Assembly: GCA_019119305.1 (NCBI GenBank)
Contig: DWXH01000012.1
Span: forward strand, 1 to 64,000
Length of the DNA: 64,000 nucleotides
Direction: 5' to 3'
DNA from: Candidatus Alistipes merdigallinarum
Lineage (GTDB): Bacteria; Bacteroidota; Bacteroidia; Bacteroidales; Rikenellaceae
The notes under the pieces are model-generated. The model was not told the DNA's origin. It did no database searches and worked only from the letters and a program-made list of their open reading frames with translations. The position numbers and the translations under genes are program-made. Within the stretch, counting starts at the first letter, position 1; every line of letters starts with the position of its first letter. Of the stretch, positions 18,763 to 29,174 are shown in pieces.

Positions 18763-19045
18763 TACTATTTCTTTTAAAGTCGACTCTTATATGATTTATT
18801 TTCCCGCCATCCGTCCCGTCTGCACAATGCCATCTATCCATCGACGGCGATTTAAAGAACCGGATCGATCCGTTCAATCCTGTACAAAACGTGAAATAGA
18901 TTGATTCAAACAATCAATCGAACCTCTTCTCTACAAAGTTAATAAATATCCTATCCGAAAAAACTCTCACGAACAAAAAACCATGAAAATTCACCCTCAT
19001 GCCCGATGATTTTTTCGTCCAGAACGAAACCCCATACAAAAAAAC
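18763..19045. other. Gene-free leader and spacer
   Basis: No coding signal. It contains the FAD oxidoreductase leader, a -7 box at 18934-18941 and an AT-rich spacer up to the terminator at 19036-19082. Confidence 0.6.
18934..18941 (-). promoter_or_regulatory. -7 box of the FAD oxidoreductase operon
   Basis: TAACTTTG on the minus strand, matching TAnnTTTG, which would give a leader of about 170 nt. No clear -33 element. Confidence 0.45.
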
Positions 19046-19082
19046 AGGGGAAGCAACTGGTAACAATTTGTCGCTTCCCCTT
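19036..19082 (-). terminator. Terminator of the TlpA-like gene
   Basis: Minus-strand hairpin AGGGGAAGCGAC / GTTGCTTCCCCT (one mismatch, 12-nt loop), followed by a run of seven T, 74 nt after the stop of the thioredoxin-like gene. Confidence 0.8.
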
Positions 19083-19155
19083 GATCTGCTACGGACAACC
19101 TGTCCGTTTTCAGAAAACCCAAATCAAAATTTTTCCTAATTAAAAAAACTTCGGA

Positions 19156-20640
19156 CTATTGTGCCGATCTCTTAATAGCTGCCTGCAACTGCGGAATCAA
19201 CTCTCCGCTGCTGGGCAACTCGCACCGCTCGATGACGACCTTCCCATCCGGACCCATCAACATAAAATGGGGAATATAGTGCGTGCCTTCATAATATGGG
19301 TATTTCGCAGCCAGCTCCGGTGTCGGCAAATAATGTACACCCTCTAACTTCTTATCGAGAATCATCTTTTTCCATTGTTCGTACTGACGGCTGTAATCGA
19401 GCGACACATAAAGCATTGCAATATCGTTTTCTTTCAAGAACTTATGCAACTCTTCCGTATGGCCCATTTCGGCTAAACACGGACCACACCATGTCGCCCA
19501 AAAATCGACCAGAACATATCGCGGCCCGATAAACTTCCCGGTCAGTTGTGTCAAATCGGAGAACTCGAATTGTCCGTATTCCTTGAAACCAACCTCCTCC
19601 GAATACTCGGCAAAACAGTAATCTTTTGCCTCTTTGACTTTCAACCGCTCCAATACCGGTAAATAAATACTGTTCGGGAAAGCCTTCTTGAAACCTGTCA
19701 CTTGTCGGGCCAGTGCTACCGAATCCATCATTCCGGCCGATACATTAATAATCAATGTATTCGCAATCTCCATCTCTTGCTCTTTGCTATCGAGATATTT
19801 AAATGACGCATATATATAATCTATTCCCAAATTCAGGGTATCTCCTGGAATCAATCCCAACCTTCTTAATTCACCTTTATTTCCTACACATAACCCATCC
19901 TCTTGGAGTACCGGATAACGTTCATACAACCGGTTCAAATCGGAATAGAATGTAACCGAATCCGTCTTCTGAAAACATGGATTCTTTACTGACCGCCCAA
20001 TAGACCCGGCGCGATACAAATAATCGTCGATAACAATCCCTTTGGCATAACGTACGAAGGCCGAATCTATATCACACGCCTGTTCGATACTGTCAATCCG
20101 ACGCAAATAGGTCTGAATTTCCCGGTCGATAAAGTTATAAAACGAACTGTCCGTCCGGCACTGAAGATAGGCTTCCTGAGTCCTCTTTTCCCGTTGCGCT
20201 CCCGATCCTTTTTTCACCTCGTACAGCAGCTGTTGTAATTCGGCTCCCGTCCCCTCGAATCGAGGAGGTTGTAGCGTATCCAAATATACGGAAAGCTGTG
20301 CACCTTCTCTCATGAAAAAATTGACATTGCTGGATGACTGAAGCTGAAGATCGGATCCTATCCCTACACGAAAAGATTGGATCGAATCGGGGATAGTAAC
20401 AGACAGACAGTCTCCGACCGTATCGTATTCGGCTATATAATCTTTATAAAGATAGTTTTGTATCCCCTTAATTGAATAATACAGAACCACCCTTTTCTCG
20501 ATGGTCGAATCCGGGAAGTAGAGGGTCAGCGTCTTTTTCTCGTGTCCGCCGTCGGCACTACATGAGTGCAAGAAGAGTATTCCGACCAGGATTTTTATGA
20601 CAGGCCATCGTCGAAATACAGAAATCAAGGAGTGTCTCAT
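19156..20640 (-). CDS. TlpA-like thioredoxin-fold lipoprotein
   Basis: The start at 20640 gives a 494-residue lipoprotein (signal then GILFLHSC, Cys26); the ORF-track start at 20739 lies upstream of the promoter at 20665-20696. The C-terminal ~140 residues are a thioredoxin domain with VDFWATWCGPCLAEM (active site CGPC), then HFMLMGPDGKVVIERCELP. The N-terminal ~330 residues are a helical and beta region without a motif I can name, as often seen in Bacteroidetes TlpA relatives. Expected role: a periplasmic, membrane-anchored thiol:disulfide reductase. It stands alone between two terminators. Alternative: a specialised redox partner for an unknown exported enzyme. Confidence 0.88.
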   Translation of the reverse strand: MRHSLISVFRRWPVIKILVGILFLHSCSADGGHEKKTLTLYFPDSTIEKRVVLYYSIKGIQNYLYKDYIAEYDTVGDCLSVTIPDSIQSFRVGIGSDLQLQSSSNVNFFMREGAQLSVYLDTLQPPRFEGTGAELQQLLYEVKKGSGAQREKRTQEAYLQCRTDSSFYNFIDREIQTYLRRIDSIEQACDIDSAFVRYAKGIVIDDYLYRAGSIGRSVKNPCFQKTDSVTFYSDLNRLYERYPVLQEDGLCVGNKGELRRLGLIPGDTLNLGIDYIYASFKYLDSKEQEMEIANTLIINVSAGMMDSVALARQVTGFKKAFPNSIYLPVLERLKVKEAKDYCFAEYSEEVGFKEYGQFEFSDLTQLTGKFIGPRYVLVDFWATWCGPCLAEMGHTEELHKFLKENDIAMLYVSLDYSRQYEQWKKMILDKKLEGVHYLPTPELAAKYPYYEGTHYIPHFMLMGPDGKVVIERCELPSSGELIPQLQAAIKRSAQ

Positions 20641-20664
20641 CGGTTCATTATATTTATTTCCAAA

Positions 20665-20696
20665 CAAATATAGCGAAAAGTGAAAACTGGAGCAAA
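20665..20696 (-). promoter_or_regulatory. Promoter of the TlpA-like gene
   Basis: TTTG (20693-20696), 20 nt, TATATTTG (20665-20672) on the minus strand, a full Bacteroidetes sigma-ABfr type match placed ~25 nt before the ATG at 20640. Confidence 0.8.
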
Positions 20697-20820
20697 CCAA
20701 AAAAAGTTTTCGAATTTGGTTATATCGAATCGCATCCATATTATCGAAATATTGCGAACCTACTTTATCTTCATCTTCTTTTTAAGAAATATTATTTTTA
20801 AGCCATATTACATTTATATA

Positions 20821-20856
20821 CAAAAAACACTCCGAGCATAGCTATACTCGGAGTGA
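20821..20856 (-). terminator. Terminator of the xylose operon
   Basis: Perfect 9-bp stem CACTCCGAG / CTCGGAGTG with inner self-complementary ATAGCTAT, followed on the minus strand by a run of six T. It begins 20 nt after the xylE stop. Confidence 0.85.
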
Positions 20857-20874
20857 CCATCATTCTATGTTTTT

Positions 20875-22302
20875 TTATTTTTGGGAGGTGTTTCGTTTTT
20901 CAAACAGGGACTCCATTTGCTCCAGGGATTTACCCTTCGTCTCCGGGACAAACTTATACATGAACAAAGCCGACAACAGGGCCATCAGTGCATAAATCCA
21001 GTAGGCAAAACCGTGATGGAACGTATCGATCAGATAGGTCGACTTATCCATCATCGGGAAAGTCCACGACACCAGATAGTTCGCACACCACTGAGCCGCA
21101 ACGGCCAAAGCCATCGCCTGCCCCCGTATCTTGTTCGGAAAGATCTCCGCCAACAACACCCAGCAGACCGGTCCCCACGAAACAGCGAAAGAGGCCGTGT
21201 AAGCCAACATGGCAAGTAAAGAAAGCAATCCCATGTGCTCCGTATAGAACGTGAATCCCAGCGTAATCATACTGACCATCATACCCAAACTGCCGATAAT
21301 CATCAGCGGGCGACGTCCGAAACGGTCCACGGTGAAGATCGCCAGTGTCGTAAACGAAAGGTTGATCACACCCACGATAATGGTCTGCATCAGAGCCGCA
21401 TTGGTACCCATACCCATATTGCGGAAAATTTCGGGAGCATAGTAGAGTACGACATTGATCCCCACGAACTGCTGAAAAACGGACAGCAGGATTCCGATCA
21501 CAATCACAGCCACGCCACAACTGAACAGTTTGGCTTTGACGACCCCCCGTAACGACTCCCGGATACTCTCTACTTCCGCCTGGGTATCCCGAAGCGGGTC
21601 GACCCGCTTCAAAATCGTTTCCGCCTTCTCGATCCGTCCCTTCATGACCAGCCAACGGGGACTCTCCGGAACGCAGAAGATCAAGATGAGCAGAAGCATC
21701 GCAGGTACCACCTCCGAGAGGAACATCAACCGCCATCCCGTATGGGTCAGCCACGCCTCATCACCGCTCAGGGCGATCGTGTAATTGACAAAATAGACCA
21801 CCAGCATACCGAAGATGATGGCAAACTGATTCCACGACACCAATCCGCCGCGTTTCTCGGCCGGAGCCATCTCGGCGATATACATCGGCGACAGCATCGA
21901 GGCCAACCCGACACCGACACCCCCGATGATCCGGTAAACGACGAAACAAACCAAAAACTCATGCGGTTCTCCAGCCGGGAAACCCATCTCCGGATAGGCC
22001 GATCCGACCGCCGACAAGACAAACAACACCGCAGCGATCATCAGGCTCCGTTTACGCCCCAGACGGGTCGCCATAAACCCGCCGATCATCCCACCGACAA
22101 CGCATCCGATCAGGGCGCTCGACACGGCAAACCCCAACAGCGAACTGGCTGCTGTCTCATCCAACCCCAACGGATCGACAAAGTTGATCTCGAGATACTT
22201 CACCGTACCCGAAATAACCGCCGTATCGTATCCGAACAACAAACCGCCCAATGTAGCGACCAACGTCAGAAACATCAGGTAGCTATTACTATTTTTTTTC
22301 AT
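20875..22302 (-). CDS. xylE: Sugar:H+ symporter, xylose transporter type
   Basis: A 475-residue major facilitator protein of the sugar-porter family with twelve predicted helices. Family marks are visible: GGLLFGYDTAVISGTVKYLE at the start, RLGRKRSLMIAA after helix 2, PESPRWLVMKGR before the central loop, DRFGRRPLMIIGSLG in the second half and FVPETKGKSLEQME at the end. Role: proton-coupled uptake of xylose (or a close pentose) across the inner membrane. The gene follows xylA by 63 nt and ends at a strong terminator, so it closes the xylose operon. The specificity call rests mostly on linkage with xylA and xylB. Confidence 0.92.
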   Translation of the reverse strand: MKKNSNSYLMFLTLVATLGGLLFGYDTAVISGTVKYLEINFVDPLGLDETAASSLLGFAVSSALIGCVVGGMIGGFMATRLGRKRSLMIAAVLFVLSAVGSAYPEMGFPAGEPHEFLVCFVVYRIIGGVGVGLASMLSPMYIAEMAPAEKRGGLVSWNQFAIIFGMLVVYFVNYTIALSGDEAWLTHTGWRLMFLSEVVPAMLLLILIFCVPESPRWLVMKGRIEKAETILKRVDPLRDTQAEVESIRESLRGVVKAKLFSCGVAVIVIGILLSVFQQFVGINVVLYYAPEIFRNMGMGTNAALMQTIIVGVINLSFTTLAIFTVDRFGRRPLMIIGSLGMMVSMITLGFTFYTEHMGLLSLLAMLAYTASFAVSWGPVCWVLLAEIFPNKIRGQAMALAVAAQWCANYLVSWTFPMMDKSTYLIDTFHHGFAYWIYALMALLSALFMYKFVPETKGKSLEQMESLFEKRNTSQK

Positions 22303-22365
22303 TTAGGTTAGTTTTAAATATAAAAGCGACCATCCCCATCTGAAAGGACGATCGCTCCGAAAAGC

Positions 22366-23679
22366 CTACATATACATGGTCAACAGTTGTTCGTATTTCT
22401 CTTGTTTACCGCTGATCGTAGCAGGTTCACCCGCCGAAGCCGCATAATCACGCAGATTCTCGAGCGTCAGTTTCCCCTGCTCAAACTCGGCTCCCTTACC
22501 TGCATCGAACGAGGCATAACGTTGTGCACGCCACCCTTCGAGAGGCGAATTTTTCAAGATGTCGTCAGCGATGATCAAGGCATGGGCAAACGTATCCATT
22601 CCGGTAATGTGGGCGATGAACAGATCCTCCACATCGGTCGAATTTCTCCGAATCTTGGCATCGAAGTTCACGCCGCCGGTACCGAATCCGCCCTTTCTCA
22701 GGATAACCAGCATGGCTTCTACCGTCTCTTGCAAATTCACAGGGAACTGGTCGGTATCCCAACCGTTCTGGGCATCGCCTCGATTGGCATCGATGCTACC
22801 CAACATACCGGCATCTACCGCACACTGCAACTCGTGTTCGAAGGTGTGTCCGGCCAATGTGGCGTGATTCACCTCGATATTGACCTTGAAGTCCTTATCC
22901 AGACCGTAATGGCGCAAAAATCCGATCACGGTCTCCGTATCGAAGTCATACTGGTGTTTTGTGGGTTCCATAGGTTTGGGCTCGACGAGGAAAGTCCCCT
23001 TGAATCCGTTGCGACGGGCGTAGTCCCGCGCCATCGTCAACATCATCGCCAGATGGTCTTTCTCCCGCTTCATATCGGTATTCAGCAAGGACATGTAACC
23101 TTCGCGTCCTCCCCAGAATACATAATTTTCTCCACCAAGGGCAATCGTCGCATCGATCGCATTTTTGATCTGCGTACCGGCATACGCCACGGCACCGAAA
23201 TCGGGGTTCGTCGCCGCACCGTTCATGTAACGGGGATGACTGAATACGTTGGCCGTTCCCCAAAGCAGCTTGATACCGGTCTCTTTCTGTTTCTGTTTGG
23301 CATAGTCGACGATCGCCTGCATGTTCTTCTCATACGCAGCAACCCCCTGACCCTCACGGATCAGATCGACATCGTGAAAACAGTAGTACGGGGCTCCGAT
23401 CTTAACGAAAAAGTCAAACGCCGAATCCATCTTCGCCTTGGCCTGCTCGACCGGGTCTGCGATTCCGGACCACGGAAAAACATGTGTCGCCGTACCGAAC
23501 GGATCGCTTCCGTCTGCACAGAACGAGTGCCAATAGGCGATCGCAAAACGCAACTGCTCCTTCAGGGTTTTCCCTCCGACGATGCGATTCTCGTCATACC
23601 AACGAAAGGCCAGCGGATTCTTCGACTCCGGACCTTCGTATTTGATCTTGTCAAATTTTGAAAACATCGATTCTTTCAT
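22366..23679 (-). CDS. xylA: Xylose isomerase
   Basis: The start at 23679 gives 437 residues, the usual length of the longer (class II) xylose isomerases; the track start at 23724 adds an odd leader. It interconverts D-xylose and D-xylulose in the cytoplasm. Visible landmarks: the active-site His region [13 protein letters not shown] near 100, metal-binding [18 protein letters not shown] near 230, then [19 protein letters not shown] and [20 protein letters not shown]. Nothing is missing. It lies 46 nt after xylB and 63 nt before the transporter in one operon under the promoter near 28,580. Confidence 0.97.
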   Translation of the reverse strand: MKESMFSKFDKIKYEGPESKNPLAFRWYDENRIVGGKTLKEQLRFAIAYWHSFCADGSDPFGTATHVFPWSGIADPVEQAKAKMDSAFDFFVKIGAPYYCFHDVDLIREGQGVAAYEKNMQAIVDYAKQKQKETGIKLLWGTANVFSHPRYMNGAATNPDFGAVAYAGTQIKNAIDATIALGGENYVFWGGREGYMSLLNTDMKREKDHLAMMLTMARDYARRNGFKGTFLVEPKPMEPTKHQYDFDTETVIGFLRHYGLDKDFKVNIEVNHATLAGHTFEHELQCAVDAGMLGSIDANRGDAQNGWDTDQFPVNLQETVEAMLVILRKGGFGTGGVNFDAKIRRNSTDVEDLFIAHITGMDTFAHALIIADDILKNSPLEGWRAQRYASFDAGKGAEFEQGKLTLENLRDYAASAGEPATISGKQEKYEQLLTMYM

Positions 23680-23725
23680 GGTAGTAAATCGTTTTATGAT
23701 GAAACATTCTTTATGAAAACACACT

Positions 23726-25216
23726 TTATTCGTTCGTCACTCTAAGCCGGGACTCCAACTCTCTGCACCAAACAGTATATCCCTGTTCCAACGTCCCGCG
23801 GATCGCCGGATCGGGATGTACCTCATCGATTTTTTTCAGCGAAGCGAACGCCTCTTCGCGCGAAGCATACAACCCGGCACCCAACGCCGCTCCACGAGCC
23901 GCTCCCAAAGCACCATCCGTATTGTAAAGCTCAATATCGACTCCGCACAACGTTGCCAGAGTGGTCCGGAAAACGGGGCTGAGGAACAGATTGGCACGGC
24001 CGGCCCGAATCACACGAGGCCGGAGCCCTGTCTCCCGCATGATGTCCATCCCGTACCGGAAAGCACAGGCAATCCCCTCCTGTGCAGCCCGCAACAGGTG
24101 GAAACGACCGTGACGATTCAAATCCACTCCGGCAGCGACCGCTCCGGTATAGCGGTTTTCCAACATCCGTTCGGCCCCGTTGCCGAAAGGTAACATCACC
24201 ACACCGTCGCTTCCAGCCGGCACCTCCTCACACTGTCGGTTGATCTCGGCATAATCCATGTCGGGAGCCATCATCCGTTTGGCCCAAGCATTGAGGATTC
24301 CGGTTCCGTTGATGCACAAAAGCACGCCGTAACGCGGACCCTTCACCCCATGATTCACATGCAGGAAGGTGTTCACCCGCGAAAGCCGATCGGGCCGCGG
24401 TACGTCGGTCACGCCATAGACCACCCCGGAGGTTCCCCCGGTAGCCGCAACCTCACCCGGATCGAGCACATTCAACGAAAAGGCATTGTTCGGCTGGTCG
24501 CCGGCCCGATAGGTCACCGGAGTCCCTTCTGCAAGGCCCAACTCCGCCGCTGCGGCCGCATGTACATAAGCCTGCACACCGATCGAAGGCTTTTCAGTTG
24601 GGATCGTACCCGGATCGATCCCGTAGTGCGAAGCGACAAAATCGGCCCGGCGGTCCCCCTTGAAATCCCATAGGATCTGTTCGGACAGGCCGCTGCGTGT
24701 GGTCGACAAATCTCCCGTCAGGCGATACAGAATATAATCGCCCGGCAGCATAAACCGATCGATTTGCGCAAAAAGCTCCGGCTCATGCTCCTTCACCCAA
24801 GCCAATTTCGAGGCCGTAAAATTTCCGGGCGAATTCAACAGGTGTTCCAAACAATGCTCCGCCCCCAGATTTTCAAAAGCTTTCCGTCCGATCTCTACGG
24901 CACGGCTGTCGCACCAGATAATCGACTTACGCAAAGGATTTCCGGCCCGATCGAGGCAAACGAGCCCGTGCATCTGATAGGTGATCCCGATCGCACGGAT
25001 CGATTCCGCCCCGACTTGGGACACCAACCTCCGTATCCCCTCTCCGACATACCTCCACCACAACTGCGGATCCTGCTCGGCCCATCCGCTCTGCACGGCA
25101 TCAATAGGCATCTCCGTCGCGGGCAGCGTAACGGCACAAGGGCATTCTCCCGTCTCCACCTCCAACAAGGCCACCTTAACGGAGGAACTTCCAACGTCTA
25201 TTCCCAGTGTATACAT
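23726..25216 (-). CDS. xylB: Xylulokinase
   Basis: A 496-residue FGGY-family sugar kinase that phosphorylates D-xylulose to xylulose 5-phosphate for the pentose phosphate pathway. It starts [20 protein letters not shown] (phosphate-1 loop) and has [17 protein letters not shown] with IIWCDSRA, as in xylulokinases. The C-terminal half has [17 protein letters not shown] and [16 protein letters not shown] of the FGGY_C domain. It is 33 nt downstream of the GH95 gene and directly before xylA, which fixes the pentose assignment. Confidence 0.95.
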   Translation of the reverse strand: MYTLGIDVGSSSVKVALLEVETGECPCAVTLPATEMPIDAVQSGWAEQDPQLWWRYVGEGIRRLVSQVGAESIRAIGITYQMHGLVCLDRAGNPLRKSIIWCDSRAVEIGRKAFENLGAEHCLEHLLNSPGNFTASKLAWVKEHEPELFAQIDRFMLPGDYILYRLTGDLSTTRSGLSEQILWDFKGDRRADFVASHYGIDPGTIPTEKPSIGVQAYVHAAAAAELGLAEGTPVTYRAGDQPNNAFSLNVLDPGEVAATGGTSGVVYGVTDVPRPDRLSRVNTFLHVNHGVKGPRYGVLLCINGTGILNAWAKRMMAPDMDYAEINRQCEEVPAGSDGVVMLPFGNGAERMLENRYTGAVAAGVDLNRHGRFHLLRAAQEGIACAFRYGMDIMRETGLRPRVIRAGRANLFLSPVFRTTLATLCGVDIELYNTDGALGAARGAALGAGLYASREEAFASLKKIDEVHPDPAIRGTLEQGYTVWCRELESRLRVTNE

Positions 25217-25249
25217 AATTCCGATATTTTATATTTCAACAACATTCGA

Positions 25250-27742
25250 TTAATTTTCGGGGTCCGTATTTCCCTCCGACAGGACGAAACTGTATGTCCG
25301 ACCGGGCTGAGTCTCTATATCATAGACATATTTGGCCGGGAGCTCTATCCCCTCCAAAGAGGCTTGCGGCGAAACGACCACCTGCTGCAGTTCCGGCAAC
25401 CGGAACAACGGATTCGGATTCTCTCCCGTCGCAGGCTGCAACGGTTTCCCGTTTTTCATGCACAACGGCACCGACGACCGGATGCGGCAATTTCCACCGA
25501 CGGTCGAACGGATCACCACTCGCCGGACCGCACGATCGGCCCATTCGAGCTCCACAATTTCAAAGCCGCCACGGGCCCGCAATCCCGCCACACGACCCGA
25601 CGCCCACACATCGGGCAATGCCGGAAGAAGATCAATCACCCCGTCGTGGCTCTGTATCAGCATCTCGGCAATTCCAGCCGCACAGCCGAAGTTCCCGTCG
25701 ATCTGGAAAGGCGGATGGGCATCGAAAAGGTTCGGATAGGTTCCCCCCGTCTCGGCTCCGTCTCCTTCGGGCTTGATCTGATCGGTAATCAGCTTATAGG
25801 CATGGTTCCCATCCAGGAATCGGGCCCACAGACACACTTTCCATCCCATAGACCATCCGGTAGATGCATCGCCCCGATGAATGAGCGAAGTGCGGGCCGC
25901 CTCGAACAACTCCGGCGTACGGTAGGCAGAGATCAGCCGTCCCGGGAAAAGCCCCCACAGGTGCGAAACATGCCGATGGTGATCGTCGGGACTGTCCCAG
26001 TCGTGCAACAACCACTCCTGTAATTGGCCCCAACTCCCGATCCGCAAAGGAGCCAACCGCTTCTGGGTCATCCGCAACTCTTCAGCCAACGAATCGTCTA
26101 CACCAAGTGTTTCGGCCGCAGCGATCGTACTCGAAAACAGCTCATATACCATTTGGTTATCCATCGTCGCACCATCCAAGACCGAGCGGTCGATTCCCTT
26201 GGCTGCCGGCCAGTTTTCAGGCGAAAGTGAAGGCGTACACACCAAAAGCCCTGTTTTGGGATCGGGAGTCAAAAAATCGAGGAAAAACTCGCTGGCTCCC
26301 TTCATCAACGGATACACCTCTGCCAAATAACCCGTATCGCCACTATACAGATAGCGGTCCCACAGGTGCTGACAGAACCATGCATTCGCCGTAGGCCACA
26401 TGCCGCTGAGCGGCGAATCGACCATTCCGCTGATGCGCCACAGGTCCGTGTTATGGTGTACCGTCCAACCCCGAGCCCCGTACATCTGCTCCGCAGCATC
26501 ACGCCCCGTCACCCCGAGCTCTTCTATCATCTTCAGCAACGGTTCGTGCATTTCGGGAAGGTTCGCTACCTCTGCCGGCCAATAGTTCATCTCGGTGTTG
26601 ATATTGATCGTGTATTTGGAGTCCCACGCCGGCATCGTCTGGTGGTTCCAGATGCCCTGTAATGTAGCCGGCTGGGTACCGGGCTGCGACGAGGAGATCA
26701 GCAGATACCTTCCGAACTGAAAATAGAGCGCCGCCATCTGCGGGTCGAAATGCGTCGCAAATTCACGTACCCGCACGTTGGTCGGCTTTTGTGCCTGAGC
26801 ATTGGTACCCAAATCGAGCGAAACACGATCGAACCACGTGCTGTATCGGGCCGAATGGTCTGCCAACATCCGTTTATATCCTTTTTTCCTCTTTATCACA
26901 TGGTCCAGATAACGGTCGCAACGCGCCGCCGGATCCCCCGATACATCCCGATAGTTGTTGAAATTGGTCGCAATAGAGATCAGAATCGTCACCGCATTCG
27001 CCCCGGAAACCGAAACACCCGTCGTATCAGCCTCCAACGTACCGCCTTCGGGTATGATCTGTGCCACCGTTCTGTACCGTATCTGCCCCGGAATGGTCTC
27101 ATGATCGTCCGTGCGGCCGTCTATGACCAATCTGTCGTTCCGCTCCGTAAAGACCGTATAGTTTTTCATCGGTGACCAAAAACGCATCCGGAACGAGATC
27201 CGATCCCGCTCGGAAGCGGTCAACCGTACCACAATCAGCGAATCGACAAAGGACGAAAACACTTCACGTCTGTACTGTACCTCCCCCACTTTATAAGAAA
27301 CCATCGCTACGGCCCGTTCCAAATCCAACTCCCGATAATATTCCGTAAAGGCTTCGTGTCCAGGAAAATCGAGGAATAGCGAACCCGCCGTCTGATAGGG
27401 CATTCCATGCGATGCGTTCAACGAGACCTTCTCTGCACACAGGTCCGACGCCTCCCGATAGCGTCCCGCGAAAATCAGCCGACGGATCTCGGGCAAAGCC
27501 TTCCGTGCCTCAGGATTGATGTTATTATGCGGGCCTCCGGCCCAAATCGTCTCTTCATTCAGATACAGCTCCTCCGTAGCGGGACCACCCGCTACCATTA
27601 CCCCTAAACGCCCGTTCCCGAGCGGGAGCGCCTCTTCCCATCGTGTAGCCGGCCAATCGTACCAGAGCTTCAGATCGGACGCCCCGACCGAATGCACCGT
27701 AAAAGCCCATATGGCCCATCCCAAAAACAATATCTTTTTCAT
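25250..27742 (-). CDS. GH95 alpha-L-fucosidase / alpha-L-galactosidase
   Basis: An 830-residue secreted hydrolase, full length for GH95. Signal [20 protein letters not shown], then the N-terminal domain motif [18 protein letters not shown], the catalytic (alpha/alpha)6 barrel with [15 protein letters not shown] (residues ~377-391) and [19 protein letters not shown]95 inverting enzymes release terminal alpha-1,2-L-fucose or L-galactose. At the position of the substrate-contacting His of the Bifidobacterium fucosidase this protein has Thr (T378), as in the Bacteroides alpha-L-galactosidase that acts on complex xylans. That fits its unusual place inside a xylose operon, 30 nt after the regulator gene and 33 nt before xylB. 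The L-galactose preference is inference. Confidence 0.92.
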   Translation of the reverse strand: MKKILFLGWAIWAFTVHSVGASDLKLWYDWPATRWEEALPLGNGRLGVMVAGGPATEELYLNEETIWAGGPHNNINPEARKALPEIRRLIFAGRYREASDLCAEKVSLNASHGMPYQTAGSLFLDFPGHEAFTEYYRELDLERAVAMVSYKVGEVQYRREVFSSFVDSLIVVRLTASERDRISFRMRFWSPMKNYTVFTERNDRLVIDGRTDDHETIPGQIRYRTVAQIIPEGGTLEADTTGVSVSGANAVTILISIATNFNNYRDVSGDPAARCDRYLDHVIKRKKGYKRMLADHSARYSTWFDRVSLDLGTNAQAQKPTNVRVREFATHFDPQMAALYFQFGRYLLISSSQPGTQPATLQGIWNHQTMPAWDSKYTININTEMNYWPAEVANLPEMHEPLLKMIEELGVTGRDAAEQMYGARGWTVHHNTDLWRISGMVDSPLSGMWPTANAWFCQHLWDRYLYSGDTGYLAEVYPLMKGASEFFLDFLTPDPKTGLLVCTPSLSPENWPAAKGIDRSVLDGATMDNQMVYELFSSTIAAAETLGVDDSLAEELRMTQKRLAPLRIGSWGQLQEWLLHDWDSPDDHHRHVSHLWGLFPGRLISAYRTPELFEAARTSLIHRGDASTGWSMGWKVCLWARFLDGNHAYKLITDQIKPEGDGAETGGTYPNLFDAHPPFQIDGNFGCAAGIAEMLIQSHDGVIDLLPALPDVWASGRVAGLRARGGFEIVELEWADRAVRRVVIRSTVGGNCRIRSSVPLCMKNGKPLQPATGENPNPLFRLPELQQVVVSPQASLEGIELPAKYVYDIETQPGRTYSFVLSEGNTDPEN

Positions 27743-27772
27743 ACCCTTATTCCCGATAATTTGAAATAATCC

Positions 27773-28519
27773 CTACACCTGCCAGTTGATAAAATTCAAC
27801 CGAAACTTCAACCGATTATCTTTCATGAATTTACTCTTGTCAAAAGTGTAATACATCGCGGGCTTGTGCGCTACATTTTTCTCCTTTTCGCCGGTCGCCC
27901 GGATATAATCCGACGAGAGTACCTTTTTCCGGAAATTGCGGTTATCGATCTCGATACCGAGAATAGCCTCATAAAGCGATTGCAACTGGCGAAGGGTAAA
28001 CTTGCGCGGCAATAGCTCAAAAGCGATCGGCTCGGCAAGAAACTGTTTCGCAAGTACCTCCAACGCCCGAGCCAAGATCTGTTTGTGGTCCATAGCCAAC
28101 CGACAGACCGACTCCACGTCGAACCACCTTGCCCCTTTCTCCTCCACCGAAACCAGCAACCGACGATTCAGTTTGACAAGCGAATAGTACACTACCGTAA
28201 CCACTCGCGTCGTATTGACATGATAATACTCGTTCAACCACTTCAGCTCATCGCCGGAGACCCGATCAGGATGGGAAAACACATGCATCTGTCGCAGATA
28301 AATATCTCGGGTGGACGCATACTTTCCCAATGTCCGATAGGCCGAACTCCGAAGATCCTCATTCTCATAGATCATATCTCCGGGAAGTTTGTAGTCGACA
28401 ACAGGCATCCCCACCCCATTGACAAAATCACGCCTGACCAATAGCACTTTAAGCGAATTTCCGTCAAAACCGAAGATGACACAGTCGACCGACAAAGAAT
28501 GGTTCGTTTGCGGGGACAT
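27773..28519 (-). CDS. Nudix-type transcriptional regulator of the xylose operon
   Basis: A 248-residue protein (ATG at 28519; an alternative ATG at 28549 adds ten residues) with an N-terminal Nudix fold (LSVDCVIFGFDGNSLKVLLVRR) and a C-terminal winged helix (PRKFTLRQLQSLYEAILGIE, NRNFRKKVLSSDYIRATGE). The Nudix box is degenerate: KLPGDMIYENEDLRSSAYRT lacks the R-E-x-x-E-E core, so hydrolase activity is unlikely. Family knowledge: NrtR-like Nudix regulators such as the Bacteroides AraR bind a sugar in this domain and repress pentose genes. As the first gene of the operon it probably controls itself, GH95 and xylBAE, with xylose or xylulose as likely effector (inference). Confidence 0.88.
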   Translation of the reverse strand: MSPQTNHSLSVDCVIFGFDGNSLKVLLVRRDFVNGVGMPVVDYKLPGDMIYENEDLRSSAYRTLGKYASTRDIYLRQMHVFSHPDRVSGDELKWLNEYYHVNTTRVVTVVYYSLVKLNRRLLVSVEEKGARWFDVESVCRLAMDHKQILARALEVLAKQFLAEPIAFELLPRKFTLRQLQSLYEAILGIEIDNRNFRKKVLSSDYIRATGEKEKNVAHKPAMYYTFDKSKFMKDNRLKFRLNFINWQV

Positions 28520-29147
28520 AGATAACGTAGTTTTAGGTTCAAATAGCATCGGATTCCGATCCGAAAACGCTATATTACAAAACTATCGCTTCATTTCCAG
28601 AAAAGCAAACTTATCGTATGATTTACGATTACACTCTGTATCTACAAATAATAAAATACAAATAATCAGTTATATAAATCTTTATCAGAAATACGTACAC
28701 AGTACGTTTACTCGAGTGATTTTCAATCAAAATTCCTTAGATACAAAAAAACCTCTATTTATTCGACACGCAGCTGAAGGATTCATAACAAAACTTACTA
28801 ATTTTCCATTATATGATCAATATTATGTGATATATGGTCCGGCTGCAGCTATATGAAAATACATTTTTATCTATTGACAACCTTTTTATTGATCCCGATT
28901 ATAATACAATCCCCCCTATTTCCGTTAATCTATCAATCTTATTCTACAAAGATATGCAACGGTTTAAATACACTACTTTAAAATATTTTATTCGAGCAAA
29001 CAGCGGCGTTTCATCTTAAATTCGTCCTGTATTTATCCATAATTTCGCAAACAATCTATAAACCGATCAGTTGCTCTACAAAAAATGAAATACTACAAAA
29101 TTTAATTCGACAATATATCTATACCCTATTTGTTTTTGAGTTTTTAC
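28520..29147. other. AT-rich divergent intergenic region
   Basis: The ~630 nt between the divergent xylose operon and efflux operon hold their promoters. The rest (about 28,610-29,120) is markedly AT-rich with no coding logic; the two plus-strand track ORFs here (145 and 61 aa) have no recognisable motif and no start context. I see no RNA gene. Confidence 0.6.
28578..28609 (-). promoter_or_regulatory. Promoter of the xylose operon
   Basis: On the minus strand TTTG (28606-28609), 20 nt, TAGTTTTG (28578-28585), a full match to the Bacteroidetes consensus. It lies about 58 nt upstream of the ATG at 28519. A regulator site would be expected here; I see no perfect palindrome. Confidence 0.8.
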
Positions 29148-29155
29148 TACATTTG
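29148..29155 (+). promoter_or_regulatory. -7 box of the AcrAB-OprM-type operon
   Basis: TACATTTG, matching TAnnTTTG, 19 nt before the ATG at 29175. It lies downstream of the track ORF start at 29130 and so argues for the later start. A TTTG at 29129-29132 is closer than the usual spacing. Confidence 0.6.
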
Positions 29156-29174
29156 GCCCGGAAAAAATAGTTTT

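Noticed and set aside
22303-22365. Imperfect hairpin AGCGACCATCC / GGACGATCGCT between xylA and xylE
   Set aside because: Several mismatches and no T-run; not enough to call an attenuator.
22387-23661. 424-aa plus-strand ORF opposite xylA
   Set aside because: Shadow of xylA; no motif, biased composition.
24764-26023. 419-aa plus-strand ORF spanning xylB and GH95
   Set aside because: Runs antisense across two real genes and their junction; Arg/Pro/His-rich.
28419-28856. 145-aa plus-strand ORF before the efflux operon
   Set aside because: Begins inside the Nudix regulator on the other strand and runs through AT-rich spacer; no start context or domain.
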